Origin: Bagarius yarrelli
Lineage: Eukaryota > Chordata > Actinopteri > Siluriformes > Sisoridae
Reading direction: 5' to 3'
DNA length: 64,000 nucleotides
Assembly (NCBI GenBank): GCA_005784505.1
Contig: VCAZ01000117.1
Span: 1,202,501-1,266,500 of the forward strand
The translations under genes and the position numbers were made by a program. Shown here piece by piece: positions 24,121 to 39,590 of the stretch. The notes under the pieces are model-generated. The model worked only from the letters and a program-made list of their open reading frames with translations. It ran no database searches and was not told the DNA's origin. The first letter of the stretch is position 1. Each line of letters begins with the position of its first letter.

Positions 24121-27100
24121 CAGGCAAACTATATTTAAAAACTGTAATAAAACTAATATAAAACATTTGAATATGGTCTGACTAATGTATAATTATGTAT
24201 ATTAAATATACATAATTATGTATAACAAGACTCACACTGTGGTCTACTGGACTGCTGATCAGAATATACAGTATGGGTTCAATTCCCAGCACCACCAAGC
24301 AGCCTCTGCTGGGCCCCTGAGCAAGACCCTTCACACAGAGGAATTAGCTAATCACGGTGTTACTTTGAATAATTGAAACTCAGAGGTTTGAAGAGGCAAG
24401 CTGGAGCTAATCTCTGGACCAAGTCCGGTGACTCCCTGGTCTAAACCGTGTATACGATGATATTAAGGGTCACGGTTAAATCTCTGACTCAGAAACACAT
24501 ACCACAGACGCTGAGTAAAAGATGTGCAGATGAGCACACACAGTACGAGGAGCTAGGCTTCACAGTGAGTCCGGGGTGTTTCCACAGGTCCTGATAGTAG
24601 TGATAATGAGGTGTAGGTGAGAATACTCAGGAGAGGTGGAGTGTCTGCTACATGCAATCCAGCGTTTAGATAACTCTCATGTTTAAAAATGTGAAACACA
24701 CACAAACACACACACCTCCAGGAAAGCTGGCAGAATCCACACAAATCACGGTAACATAAATTATTACACAATATTAATCGGATAGATAAATTATCAGGCA
24801 ATATGAGTGATAGATAGCTAGATAGATAGATAAATTAGGCACTATGGGTGAAAATTACATAATTTCTGTTGCTCTGATAAATGAATAAAATCCAATGAAT
24901 AGATCGGATACAATGAATAGATCGGATACTATCGGTAACTCAATCCATCAGTCTGATTTATCCAACATTCATCCGCTTTCCAAATGCAAGTGACTGCAGC
25001 CAGTGTTGCCAGATTGTGCAGGTTCCCACCCGATTTCACTTCTTTTGATCAAGACAGACCAGAAATAAATGCATTGGGCTGGTTGATAATATTTCAGCTG
25101 CTTCTTAACACAACTGGCGAGTGTTTTGTGATTTGATTTATTTTTAAAATTTACAATAAAGTGTTGCTAGTATTTTACACACAAAAAAATTAAAGAGGAC
25201 TCATGTTTATTATTATAGTTTCATCAGTGGATCTCAGATTTTCTATTTTCTTGGTGCACAAACTGCAGATTGTATAATATAAAATATGACCCTATTTTTA
25301 CACGGAATCGGCCACGAGAAGGACTTAATTATCGGTTATCGGTATCGGTTATAATTTTTTATATTGTTCATCCCTAATTAAAATTCTAAAAGTGTTTTCA
25401 GTTTTATGAGCCACGTAAATCAGATGTTCAGTCAAAGGTTTGTGGGCTTGGTGTAAAAAGTATTTCACACTGCACAAAACACTGAATTAGGAGGTTATAA
25501 TGTGGTCTGCTATAAAATTATTATAGTGATCTATTGAATTTGGCAGACACGCTTATACACAGCAACTTACAAGTAGCTCATTTATACAACTGAGCAATTG
25601 GGGGTTAAGGGCCTTGCTGATGTAACTGGGAATCAAACCCCAATCATCCAGTTAGCAGTCCAACATCTTAATCACTGCGTCACCACTATTAATTTAACAA
25701 GAATTCTCTGATAGGATTAGAACTACCCCACTCTGTACTCATGAGGTAGTTTGTACTTGAGGTTTATAGCCTCTATAGATAATACAATAAACAAAGCTAA
25801 TAATAATAAATAAACAAAGCTAATAAAATTGGTTAAATACGTAACAAATAACAATCAGTTAAAGACATGTTTAATGTCTTTAAAGTTTAATGGACGCCTG
25901 GGATCTTTTATATCGCTCCTAAAGCCGATAGCTTTTTTAGAAAATGACGCTATTTAAACTTTTCGGGGGAGGTGGTAGCATGGTGGTTAAGGTCTTGGAT
26001 TGGAAGATCGGGGTTCGATTCCCAGTACAACCAAGTTACAACTGCTGGGCCCCTAAGCAAGGCCCTTAACCCCTAATTGCTCAGGTGTATAAAGAGATAA
26101 ATGTAAGTGGATAAAGATAAGGACGTCTGCCAAATGCGGTAAATAAACATTGGAATTTTTGCTTCATGCAGACAAATTTGTGACCTCTTTTCGTAAAAAT
26201 AAACGATACTTTCAGCTAATACGTTATATAACGAAAACCACACAGGTACACAAAGCTGTTGAGTGTTTAGTAACTATTCATGGTTTTTTATTAACATGAG
26301 CAGTGGTGCTTTAAAGGTTTGTGGTCAACTAACTAGAAAACCAGGTTGGATGCTGGTACCATTTTCCGAGAAGGGACTGTACATTTAAAGCACTTGGCAG
26401 CCGTCGTTACCCAGAGCAACTTACATTTATTTCATTTAAACAACTAAGGGTTGAGGATCTTGCTTAGGGACCCAGCAGTGGTGGAGTTGGGAATTGAACC
26501 CACAATCTTCCGGTTGGAGGTCCAACACCTTAATCATGATCCACCACTTCCCTGGACATGCTTGTTATATCTATTTACACACAGTGGCAAACATTTCTAT
26601 TGTTAGTCTGTATTTATTCCTACGTAAATGTTTAGATATATAAAAAAATCCAGAATGTCTTTTCAGAATCGCAGAACTGTCTTTTCAGAATCGCAATACA
26701 CTTTCCAAAAAGTTCCTTGACTTGGCATTGGCATTGGACACTATGAAAACTGTTATAACCTTTGATACTGATTAGTGTGCACACAAGGACTCCCGGCTGT
26801 CCTTGTTTCTTCCTGACAACCTTGTCCTCTCTCTAATGTCTTGCCCTCTCTGTCTTAATACCATCTGGCTATCTTGGGAGAATTATGGCTATGGAATAAA
26901 CTGGTTCACATCCTCTTTACTGCCTGCGTTTGTTCTATTTTGGGCTTTATAAGTTGCACACATGACGAGTTGTTTCTTCATTACATGGAATAAGAAGAGA
27001 CTGTTATTATGATTCCAACAGGAACTGCAGTAAAATCTGGATTGATTTTGTTCAAATTCTTAGTAAAATCTGCAATACTGATTCAGTCATCAGCTGATAC

Positions 27101-30100
27101 GTTTACGGAATTCGGTAGATACCCTTATTCAGAGCGATGTACATTTATTTCATTTATCCAATTAAGTAATTGGGGATTAAGGGCCTTGCTCAGGGGCCCA
27201 GCAGTTGTAATTTGGTTGTACTGGGAATCAAACACACAATCTTCCGGTTAAGAGTCCAACACCTTAACCACTAGGCTACCACCATCCCGTAATAATGCTA
27301 CACCCCTACATCCACCAATTTCTACCATCTTGTGCTTGACTTTCTTTAGGTATTGAACAAAAGACAAATCCTAGTCAGAATTTTTTTTCCTGCAATATTT
27401 TCATGCTGTACGTAAACATTTTGACTGAAGACCAGGCCTCAAATTTTACTTTACTATTATTTTAAAACATTCGCAACATTTCGCAACTCTCTCTCCCTCT
27501 CTTTCTCTCGCTCTCTCTGTCGAGCTGCATATGTTACTACAGAGCTGCCAGTGATCTGGAGCCCATCTCCACTCCGGACCTGTCTAACCCTCCCTTGTGA
27601 CCTGGCTCTGGTTGATAATCGTCACATCACTATGGTGACTGGGGACGCTTCCACTCAGCCATGAAGATGCTCCAGTCGTTTTCTGAGGACTAATGACTAC
27701 AATTTGACTGCATAATTTCTGCTACCTGTTTTTTTTTTACCTAAGTAAGGATGGCCTAAGTGGATGGGTTCTCTGTTTGGGTCTGGTTCCTTTCAAGGTT
27801 TCATCCTATTTTGTCTCAGGGAGTTTTTCCTTGCCACGGTACAGAAGATGTAATGATTCATTTGATAAAAAAAAATGTCATCAAAACATGTCACTAAACA
27901 ATGGTCCAACCCTCCCCAGTCCTCTCTCCCCAAGTCCCTACTTTCATACTGGTTCTGCAACAGTGCTTTTAAAATACTTTTATAAATAAATCTATTAATA
28001 GGTTCACATACAATACTTAGTGTAATTTAGTGATCTTCTGACCAGTGATCTTTTTGTTTATCAAAGTGGCCCAATCCGATAAACAAGAAGATCAGCGGTG
28101 CCCCTTAATCTGCTCCTCATTGTAAATCTCTACCACTGTAATCCATTGGACTGTTATAAATCAGACTGTATGTGTTTGTTAGGTGGTTGCACTTTTTTGA
28201 ATTGATTTATTGTCACTTTTTTGAGTATTCTGTTTTTGAAAAGGTTTTTTTCATTTATTGTTCTAATGTAACTTAAACGTTCTGGAAAAGGTTTTTCACA
28301 AGATTGTCAAATGTTCAAACGTAAAGATAGTTGTTCATTTAGCCACACTAGTATCAGTGTGAGATCAGACAGTAATGTTTGGATTATTAAGAGGTCTGGG
28401 GTTAGGGCCGGCTCAGGCTTTGGTGTCGCCCTAGGCGAGAGTGTAGATTTGGGCCCCCTTATTATTCAATCCCCCAAACAAAAAACTGTCATGCGGGGCC
28501 CCCAAGTCATTTTGCACCCTAAGCAACTGCCTATGTCCACTAGGCCGCCCTGTCTCTGTATGCCAGCCGCCCTGTCTGGAGTTCAGTCGGTGTTCCAGTT
28601 CAGTCTCAATGAAGGTTGGGGAGTTCAATGGGGTTGGGGAAAGTCAGGGTTCTGTTCAGGACACTCAAGTTCCTCCACTCCAACCAGAACACACCATGTC
28701 TTTATAGAGCTCACAGTGATGTAGTCATAATACTTGGGCCTCTTAGTTTTAGTTGTAATGCTAAAGCATAAGCATACAAAACATTAACACATCCTCACGC
28801 AGTTGTAATGGTAATGGTTCACATGTCAAACAGTAACACATTGGTCATTTTGTGTAATTTGCTGGTTTCACCAGTGGATGGCCCTTAATCCACAAATAGT
28901 ACTGCGGTGTTTCTTTCTTCTTCTTTAATCTATCTAGCAAAACATTTGCTATCATTATAATTTTTTTTAAATAATGTCATATCTCATCTTATACCAGCAA
29001 TTTCACTTGTAATAATAATAATAAAAGAAGTACTAAACCCCTCCAAACATCAAACATTATTCATTTACATACGTACTATTAACAGATACGTGATATAAAT
29101 TAGGATTGTTTTTAATAAATAATAAATTAAACTTTCTTTTCTTTGTGAAATATTTAAACCTTTTGAAACTCGTTTCTAATCATTATCTATTCAGCAAAGC
29201 CAAATGAGCATCGAGTTCCAAGTCCTTATCGTCTCATCCGAGGTGGAGGACATGTCATCACCAGCTGCCCCAGCACACTTCACTCATCTAAATAATCTCT
29301 TCATCAGAGGTGAAGGGGAGCAGAGAGACGGGGCAGAGGGAACAGTGATAAAACTGTGAGATGTTATCAGAGAAAAAAGAAAAAGAAAGAGAGAGACGAA
29401 GAAAAAGACAACACAGGGCAAGATATAACCGAATATCCGAACGAGTACTGATGTGTTTGTAACCTGGAGTGGTAATTAGAGAGGACACAGCAATCACTAA
29501 TTCATGGTGGTGCATTCGGAGTGCGCTTCCTGACTCCGGTATACTCTTACAGACTTCAGCTCCTCACCACCACTCAGACCAGCACCCGTGTGCCATGTGG
29601 CATTTAAAAGATGAGGACAGATACTATGACTGTAAACTACGTGCATGTCTGGGTAGATACATATTAACTGTCGGTTGTATTTTCTAAATACAGGGGTGCC
29701 TTGACGTATGAGTTTAATTCATTCTGTGACGGAGCTTGTAACTCAAATTACTTGTATGTCAAATCAATTTTCCCCATTAAAATGAATTGAAATGGCATTA
29801 ATCCGTTCCGGGTTCCCCAAAAAAAACACCAAATTTTTTTTTACATGTTTTTAAATAAGAAAAATAAACCTATAAATAATGAATATTGTATAAAAACAAT
29901 ACAATAGGATGCAATAAACTGGTTTTATTAAGTATAATGTACAGCATTTACTTTGGGGATCAGACGACTCCACTTGCTAACCCGCGTTTGTGACTAGCTA
30001 TCGAATGAGACACGGGATGCTGGGCGGATGTTACTACAGTTGGGTATCTGAAGCTGGCTCGTAACCAGCTCGCAAAACTTGTTAGTTGGGACACTCGTGA

Positions 30101-33100
30101 TTCAAGGTACCACTGTAGTATGACTGTGGATGGTATGAATAAAATACAGACGCACTACATCCGGCATTTTAATTTTGACACCTGACCTACGACATCACAG
30201 CAGCACAAATTTAAAAGTTGTATAATTTGTTTAATTTGCCTAATGTAAAAACGGGCGCAGTTTAACTACAAGGACGTTTTTACTTTGCTTTCCCATGGGA
30301 GTTGTACATTATCCGGGAACTATTCACGTACTGTACTTTGCAGACTATATAGCATGGAAATATGCGATTTCGGACAGAGATCTGGCTGGTCTGGAGTTAT
30401 CCTGCAATCTTCTGGAGTCTAAATGGCTTTTCTGGAGTTCGCATAAATTCTTGTAACGTTTGAATAAATTCCTATAATATTAGCCTGGAAATTGTCTAAA
30501 GTTTGCAAAAATTGTTTTTGAGTTGACAATAAATTTTAACGTGTTAGCATAAAGTCACATGGCATTAGAATCAAATCTTATGGGGTTTCCATAAATGAAG
30601 TTAAATGAAGTTAAAATGGACACCACCAGTATTAGCATAAAATCTTTTAGCCCTGAACGGTCTCCACTAGAGCTAGCATTGATTCCTGTGGAGTTCAAAC
30701 AGTTTCCACTGAAGTTAGCATAAAATGTTGTGTCATAAGCAGAAAACAGTGTAAAGCTAGTAAGGACAAGACCTTTGTAAAGTGAGCAGGAAATGTTGTA
30801 TCGTTAGTTCACTGTGTGTAAAGTTTAAAGAGTGTGTGAGTGTTAATCAGGAACTTCAGAGTGTGGTATTAACCATGAATTGTTTGTTATTGTAAAACTA
30901 TGTGGAATTTGCATTTTTTTTCACCCGACATCCCCCTCAAAAAAAAACATATCCTGTCCAGCTTTTGGTTTCCGAATGGAAAAACAGTCAAGCTAAAAAT
31001 ACGAAGGTCAACCTACTGCATTCTTTCGCACAGTGAAGAGCTGTAAATAAATAGCTCTCTCGTGGTCCGTCAACACGGGGCACAGCTTCAAAAGTGGTGC
31101 CATTTTCTAGAACAATATTTAATACAGGGTTGTGCTTGTTAGGGTAATAAGTTTACCTCAGGAATTTGAAGCTAATTGTAATAAGGCCATGATTAACATT
31201 CCGATAGGGATGTGGTGGATATGTTACTAGCCAGATTGCATGGTTGATGGGTTGTAATCGTTACAGAGACTGCATTTCTCTATAATTTTCTACAAAAAAA
31301 GAACTTCTTCTCCTTTCGGCCGTTCCCTTTAAGGGGTCGCCACAGCGAATCATCTGTCTCTATCTACGTCCTCTTCACTTACACCCACTAACTTCATGTC
31401 TATTAACACGTCCTCCTCCTTTCCTCCTTTGACCAATCGTAGCCCAATTTCCGCCGACACCCTGTTGGTCACTGGCGCCGGTGGCGGTCATTGTTAACCC
31501 GGACCTCGACTGATCCGGTATAAAATCTGACAGATGATTTGCATGTTTAGATTTGATAGAGTTTTACGTCGGATGCCTTTTCTGACACAACCCTCTCCAT
31601 TTATCCAGGCTTGGGACCAGCACCGAAGTCACTGGCTTGTGACCCCTGTGGTTTAAAGAACATTTTTAGTGTGGACTGTACTGTTAATAAAAAATCTTCT
31701 TCGATCCAGTACTGTTTTTACCATTGTGTCCAAAACAGAAGTAAAACGATAGATAAATATCAGTTTTGTCTATTAGTTTTAAGTCACAAATGGACACAAA
31801 CAATCAGAACCGGTTCTAAAAAATATTAATATTAATAATTAAATTTTAGTGCATTAAAACTAAAACCAGAATTTTATAAAAAACACTATGGCTATTCTAA
31901 TTTTCTTTTAATTATTTTTAAGTCTTGTGTTTTGACATTTTTCTCGGTCCATCATTGACAATTGACTTGAATTCAGCATTTATTTCTAAAGACAATTCCA
32001 GATACATACAAGTTTTAATAGAAGAACTACAATCAGTTGTGGAAAAACCAAGCAGGCTTATAATTATTTTATTCCACAATTGACTCTTCCTTTGATTCTT
32101 TTGTTTCCGAATAATTTTTTGGTTAAATCAATTATATATTTTAGTAAGGAAAAGGATTTCTTTAATTCTCTATAAAAAAAAGGTTGCGATTTGCGGATTT
32201 GGAACCTTTCTTTCTGGATACAGCGGCTTTGTAACAGCTGAGAATTCTACCAGATGCCTTTGTTGGTACATCCCAGCTTTGGAGAACAGGTGCTAGCTTT
32301 AGAAGCACAGGGTGATTGTCTGTATAACACACTATTACACCACACACACAGAATTCAGAGTAAAGCTATGAACATTCTTTCCAACACCAAGTGTACAGCT
32401 GCCACAGTGAGAAGCTTCGAGGGTGTGGACGATGAAGAATTCCAGCCCATCGTTTGTTCTTTATTCGTGTCTCTGAATTCATAATACATGAATTCCTGTA
32501 AGACAGGAGTATAAATCACCAAATGGTTTCTTCTGGCTATTTTTGCACTTCAAACTCTCTTGCAAAGTGGAAGTTCCAAGAGAAGCAGCCATTGATGTTT
32601 CCTTTAATCCGAAGCTATTAACAGATTAACTACAGCCATGTTGGAGCTAAAAATAACGCCGGCTATTAAAGGGGGGGTAAGTGTACACACAAAAGCAAAG
32701 GCAATAATTAGCACCAGCTAAAATGAAGTGCAAATGAGAGTCTGGAGACACTTTCAATAGACCAATTATTCTAATTTGAAGAAACTGAAAATGCTGCAAA
32801 GCCTAAAACGAAAGTAAATATTTTTTGCATCTCATTATAAGATCCTAGAAACTGAATAAGTAAATTAAAAGGCTGTTTTTAATGCTACATTGGAGTCCGT
32901 GACTTCGGCAGATGTTATATTTGGCATCTACTCTTTTATAAGTGCAGGATGTCATTTTTAAATCTGTTTCTAGACCTAAAATAATTAAAGATCACTTTTA
33001 ATAGGGTTTATTTAAGCCTTTTTCATTGTTGGTTATCAATTTTGTATTATCGATTTGTGTAAAATTAGTTTTTTCGCATATCCAATTTTAAAAAGTTGAG

Positions 33101-36100
33101 GTCAGAGTACAGGGTCAGATATGATACAGCCCCTCTGGAGCAAGATAGGTTAAGGGCCATGCTCAAGTACCCTACAGTGGGGGGTAGGGCTTGAACCCTG
33201 GTCCTCTGGGTCGTCTAAACAACAACTTAGCAGCTTAACCGTTTGAGCCACCAAGACATTTTCCTGACCAAAAATCAAAGGCAGGCCGCGGCGCCGAATA
33301 CTAACTACTAGGCCACCAGGTAGCCACATCTATATATATCTATATCTATCTATCTATATATATATATATATATATATATATCTTTATATATTCTATATCT
33401 ATATATATATCTTATATATATATATAGACTTGTTGATGTGTATATATAATATTGACATTAATTAAAATTTATTCCAACAATCCCCAAAGCAATCATATTT
33501 TTAATTTGTGCACATTTTCACAAGTGCTTGCTTGGTTAACAGAAAAAATTGTAGGAAAAAAACCCATACAGATTTGGAACATGCAGTCTTCTGGGATGCT
33601 GTAATGCTTGGACTAAGAACAGAGTTGTATTTTAATTAAAAAAGAACATGTCAAACAAACAAGATGTTTAATTAATCTGGCAGTGCTTAACAGGCTCTGG
33701 CACTAGAGCTCGGTAGCCCAGTGGCTTTGAGAGTGGAGGCAGCGAACAATGTAATAATCACAACTTGATTCCAATGAAGCGTAAATTAAAATAAATTGCG
33801 GGAATAAATGGAAAAGAAAGAAGATTAAGTAGCCTGTTTTTCTACATAAACTAAACAAGCAGACAAGATAGAGAACCCTGGGAAACCATAGGTCACCTGA
33901 CGTAACTGGTTGGTTATGTTGGTTATGGAACCTTCTCCAGAGGATTTTAACTTCTGCTTTATCAATGGTGGCCACTTGTATTAATTAGATGCCAAACGCT
34001 GTGAATGTTTATGCGGTAACTCATTGGTTAAAATGCCGGACTGCTGATTGGGAGTTCAATTCCCGGGACCACCAAGCTGCCGAAACTATTTGTATGTTAT
34101 ATGCATAAGAAGGTTTCGTAGGTTAAGGTTAAAACTGGGGAAGGGTTTGTTTTTGCATTAACGTATGAATTCAATTTTAATTCAATTCAATTTTATTTGT
34201 ATATATTTTTAACTTTGTATAAATTTACAATGGTCATTGTCTCAAAGCAGATTTACACAATCAAAGATAAATATTTCTCCCTGATTGTCCCTGATCAGCA
34301 AGTCAAGGGTGACGGTGGCAGGAAAAACTCCCTAAGATGGGATTTTTATAAAAGTTTAACTATGCCAGCCTTGTTTATAATAGCAAGAATAACCTTTCAC
34401 ACCGGCTGAGAAAAAACAGCAAAATAAACACTTAACAGACCCTTGTAAACAAGTTAGACTGACGTATAAATGATATACACACGTCTGCTTGCATGGATGT
34501 GTCCACACTATAACTATAGATTCTCACAACACCAGCTGATTGTTTCATAATAAAATTATCCACCCGGCCAGAAAGATGTGATCTATAAAATTATCGTCGG
34601 TTTGACCCTGACAAACTGACAAGGGAAATTAACCATACAACATTCACAGGCTACCAAACAATCAGCTGGACATTACAGAATGTCCTTCACTTCATTAACC
34701 TTTCCCCCTTCTCATGTTACAAATCCTCCCTGACTAAAACACACACACCTACGATGCACAGAATAACACCACCCGAGCGTCATGGAGTACAGGGAAAATA
34801 GCATGTTTTTGTACAGAAATGTCAGTAAAATGGTGTTAGTATTTACAGATGTTAGTGTTAAAAAAGCTTTGTAATAATGGGTAAACCAGGTAGTAAATAA
34901 GAACATAGAATTAAAAAAATATATTTCCACCAACCATCTGACACAAAAAATAGCTTTGCTCTTTAGTATAATTTTTATACTAAAGAGCATTATTGATATG
35001 TTAAATTTAGCACATTAATTAAAGCAAATGAACTTGAGCTGTTGTTGACTCGTCTCTACTGAAATGCCATGCGGTTCTGGTGGCCTGCCACAGGATGGCT
35101 GTATATCTGATTTCAAATATCGGTGGATCTGATTTTACAAAACTGATAACCAATAATGGAAAAAATTGCCTCAATATTAGTAAGAATATTGGTGAATCCG
35201 ATTATCGGTCAATCTCAGGAGTAAAGCAACGATACTGTGCAAAATGTATAGATAAAGATTGCTTTATTTCTGAATCTATTTAACAAAACCTTGTAAAAAA
35301 GAGATGTTTTTCTCTGTAACTCTACTTGAATAAGGCTTTTTTTGAGAAACCTGAAGTTACCAATAGAATTTTTTCTGTTGTTTTAATATTTATAGTAAAA
35401 TACTTTAAATCCCATGTCAATCAGAATAGGGCCAAAAATATGGCTGTCTGGTGTTGGTGCCGGTATTAAATTTCTCAAAAACTGCTGCCGTTCTGACATT
35501 TTTATGCAAAAAAAGGTCAAAGGACAATTAAATAGACTTACATAACCACTCTTTACACCTGTGCTGAGCAAAAAAGCATCTCAGAATACTTGCAACTGTG
35601 AACCTTAAGATGATGTGCCACTGTAGCAGAACAGCACATCTGGTTCCACTCTTGCCATTTAAGAACAGGAAGCTGAAGCTACAGTTTTCCACAAAATCCC
35701 CCTAAAATGGACAGTTGAAAATTGGAAAAATAATATCACACGGTCTGTGATTGCCTGTTTTAACTGGCCTTTAGCTCTAGTCTGCACTATTTATAACCAA
35801 ACATCTCAGTCTCTGATGCTTTTATGGTGCATTGAAAACATGGACATAATGTGAAATCGAAGTAAGGGGTTAAATATGCAATACAACTTGTTCTGATGAG
35901 TAAACGGACATGATAAAAGGAGCAGGTCTTGTTTTTTATGTGCCGCTTGTTTATCTTCTTCAACAGGAGATGAAATCGTGATTATTATTATTTTTTATTT
36001 CAATTCTATCCTATAATTCTAGATCTATGGCTGGAAATGAATTACACATAGAGCACACGGAGCACCTTTCTTCCCTCTGTTTCTCTGTAGGTCTTGACCA

Positions 36101-39067
36101 GTCCTTGACCAGTGGCCAAAACAAGCAAAAACAAAAAATAATGACCATCGACATAGCAACGGCACAGTTTTTAGAAGCGCTCAGGAAAGATGGTGTGTGT
36201 GTGTGTGTGTGTGAGTTTAAGAATAAGCACGCCGGAGCCGCAAATTATGATGGGAGGTGTAGTCACTCATGATCAGCCACATACAAACAATGACTCATCT
36301 CCAGATGGAAAGGTTAGCTATAGGCGAAATTGAGCTGGACACAAACAAACAGTTTCTGGTAGTTTCACTGTGTAGAGTCAGCATGCTACCTTCATCCTGG
36401 GTGTGTGTTGCTAAAGACACACACTGTGTCCGATACTGCAGTGCTCCAGCTTCTGCGGTGCAGTCAGAACGGAATGACGAACACTGCCTTGTATAAGAGT
36501 GTATTCTAGTGAATGGTAATTCTTTAAACATTGTTTTAATCGTGCTAAAATGAACCGAATAATAAAACTCGCTTAAAATCGACATATCTAAGCAAACCGT
36601 AAGATTTTAAGATTCATGATTAGTCATTCAGCCAAAATAAACAGTTTCGGCTCAGGGACTGAGCAATAAAATAAAGTGGCTGTCTGACAGATGTGAGCAG
36701 ATGTTCTGTTGGATTGGTAATATTACACAATTCAGTTGCTGCGTCTCTCACTGTCCTGTTTGCAACACCTTACCTGCAGTTTTATTGCACCTAGTTGTCA
36801 TGAATGAAAACTGCAGTGAGCATTACTAACAGCCCTTTGGGGCAGGAAACACACTGCCCCATGCTCACAAAATGAGCAGCAAACAGAACCGGTAAAAACA
36901 GGGTTGCCAGATTGAGCTGGTTCAGAACATACTGTCTGGCCTATAACTAGAGTTGTGTAAATGTCTTTATTTGTGACATTGACTTTACAGCACAGTGAAA
37001 TTTGTTTCATTGCATATCCCATCTTATAAAGTTGGTGTCAGAGCACAGGGTCAGCTAGGATACAGCGCCCCTGGAGCAGGAAGGGTTAAGGGCCGTGCTC
37101 AAGGACCCAACAGTAGCAGACTGGCGGTAATGAGGCTTGAACCACGGTCTCCCTGGTCTTCCAATCCACAACTCAGCGCCTTAAATATATGAGCCACCAA
37201 TTAATCGACATGATAACACCAGTAACAGCAGTATCACCGTGCTGCGGGGGTGTGTGTTTGTGTGTTGGGGTGGTGGTTAGAGGATTTTTTGGAGTTTTCC
37301 CCCTTTACTTTCCTTCACTTTTCATTCGCCTATAAATGCCCAGGCGAATTTTACTTTCACTTTCAAATTAGCAGAAACTGGCAAATCGGGGGGGTAAATT
37401 GCTTGAATGGGCAACAACAACATAGGGTAAAAGGTCAAATTGACCAATATTAAACGCACAATTTTTATGAACATAATGAATATCTTTAGTGATGAATAAA
37501 ATTTGCCTTCCGCCGCTGATTTGTGATGTGATTCGCTCGGGATGTTGCATTATGCAGATGCGTTCAGTTTTTATATTCAGTTCTTTTCTAAACAAAATAA
37601 TTTGTTACCTAAATTAAATATTTAATCAAAGCTAATATGACAGTCGGGGGGTGGGTATTAGAAGCGATGGGCAAAAGTGACATAACCCGTGTTGCGACTT
37701 AAAACTGGTAACACCGACTGGCCACCAAGTTCTTACATCAAATCTTCATCATCATTTAATCGAATCAAATTCTGCAAGAAGGTCACAGCCAGTAGTTGGT
37801 CTACAATGTGTAGATCCACTGCGATAAGAGGCTGTGGAATGACTGTGTGGGTAATGGACCTTCATCGGAAATATACATTTTTTTGACTAAACTGTGTTGG
37901 GTTTCCAGTCTTTTGTGTAGTTTTTCCATAGTAGTTTTGCTGAAACCTGGCAACCGTGGTTAGTAATTATTTCCTTAAAACACATTGCTAGACTGCACAA
38001 TAGAGCTTGAGTTGAATCTAGACTGGGTTTTAATCACTAGCACCTATAAATACTTTTTTTACCTGCTTTTCTAACTTTTCTGGCACTTGGCAAACGCTTT
38101 TATCCACAGCTACTTACATTTATCGCTCCTTTTTTAATTCCAGCTGAGCAAGTTAAGAGTTAAGGGCCTTGCTCAGGGGCCCAACCGTAGCAGCTGAGTG
38201 ATGCTGGGAATTGAACCTGTGGTCTTCTGATTTTTTAGGCTCTTTAACCTTCTAAACTATTATTTCTACCACTTCTTTGTATAGAACATTATGTTCTGAA
38301 TTACATCATTTTTATCATAGTCACACACACACACACCAACCAACACACACACAGCACAAAAACTACTTAACATTCTGCGTCTTACAATAAAGCAAAAAAC
38401 CGAATATCAGTCCGTCTAGAGTGATTGGGGTAAGTGGTGGGTTAGGGGTTAATGTGTTGGACTGGGGAATGGATGTACCCCACACCTGCAGTGTGAGGGT
38501 AGGTTAGTTAGTGATGTATACACACATATGTAGATTCGCTAATTTATCGTATTTAATGGTTTATCCGGTCACCAGCAGGTTTTTTTTGTTTTATTAGCTC
38601 TATGAATGTCTTCACTGCGCTTTACCTACGCGTCACTCGTTCTAGCGCACCAATGACGTCACCGACGCGCGCAGCGGAATGTTAATGCGGAGCTGCGGCT
38701 TCATTCACAAAAAAAAAGCAGACCGCATCCGCGTCCCAAACCACATCATGTTCCCTACAATCAGGGGGGTATTTTTATTAGTCTAACTCGTTTTTAGGCA
38801 CCAGTTTATTTCTATACACAGTGCCTATCATATGTTTTACAATTTTTTGTCTGCATTGTGACAGCAAAACTCCGCTAATAGTTTTCAGATAGTTTCGTAT
38901 TGTGTTAAAAGACTTATTAAAAAAAAAAGTTATTATTTTTTTAAAGATCTTTCAGCATTGTTGTCAGGGGGCGTGGCTACGTCAGGGCGACCATAGCAAC
39001 CGTCTCTCGCCGCATAGATACTAAAACTAAAACAACGGTGTAATGAAAAGACTTTAACATCTCCTAC

Positions 39068-39145
<78 letters not shown>

Positions 39146-39200
39146 AGAGAAATCAGAGAAAAATAAATAGAGTAAGAAAGAGGGAGAGAAAAATAGATAA

Positions 39201-39237
<37 letters not shown>

Positions 39238-39537
39238 AGAGAGAGACAGAGAAGAGAGTGAGAAAAAGACAGAGGAAAGAGTGAGAGAGAGATAAAAAGA
39301 GGTACAGAGAGAGAGAAAAAAGAAAGATAGAGAGAGGGAAAGGGAGAGGGATAAAGAGAGAGAGAGAGACAGAGGAGAGAGTGAGAGAGAAAAAGAAACG
39401 AAGGAGCGTGAGAGAGAGAAAGAAAGAGAGATAGAGACCTTTCTCTATAGAAAGAAAGAGAGAGAGAGAGAGAGAGGTAACATTAGAACTGTGACCCTGG
39501 GAGAGCAGTAAACACTTGGCGAGCATGCAGATATGAA

Positions 39538-39590
<53 letters not shown>

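Noticed and set aside
22878..24166. Long minus-strand open frames (up to 381 codons) of LSIYLSIY repeats
   Set aside because: Direct translation of the GATA/GACA satellite; all frames are open because the tetranucleotides contain no stop in that phase.
28311..28724. 137-codon frame in rcan3 intron 1
   Set aside because: Lies across a DNA-transposon remnant and its nested insert.
38933..39526. 197-codon minus-strand frame rich in Ser and Leu
   Set aside because: Translation of the (GA)n tract in rcan3 intron 1.
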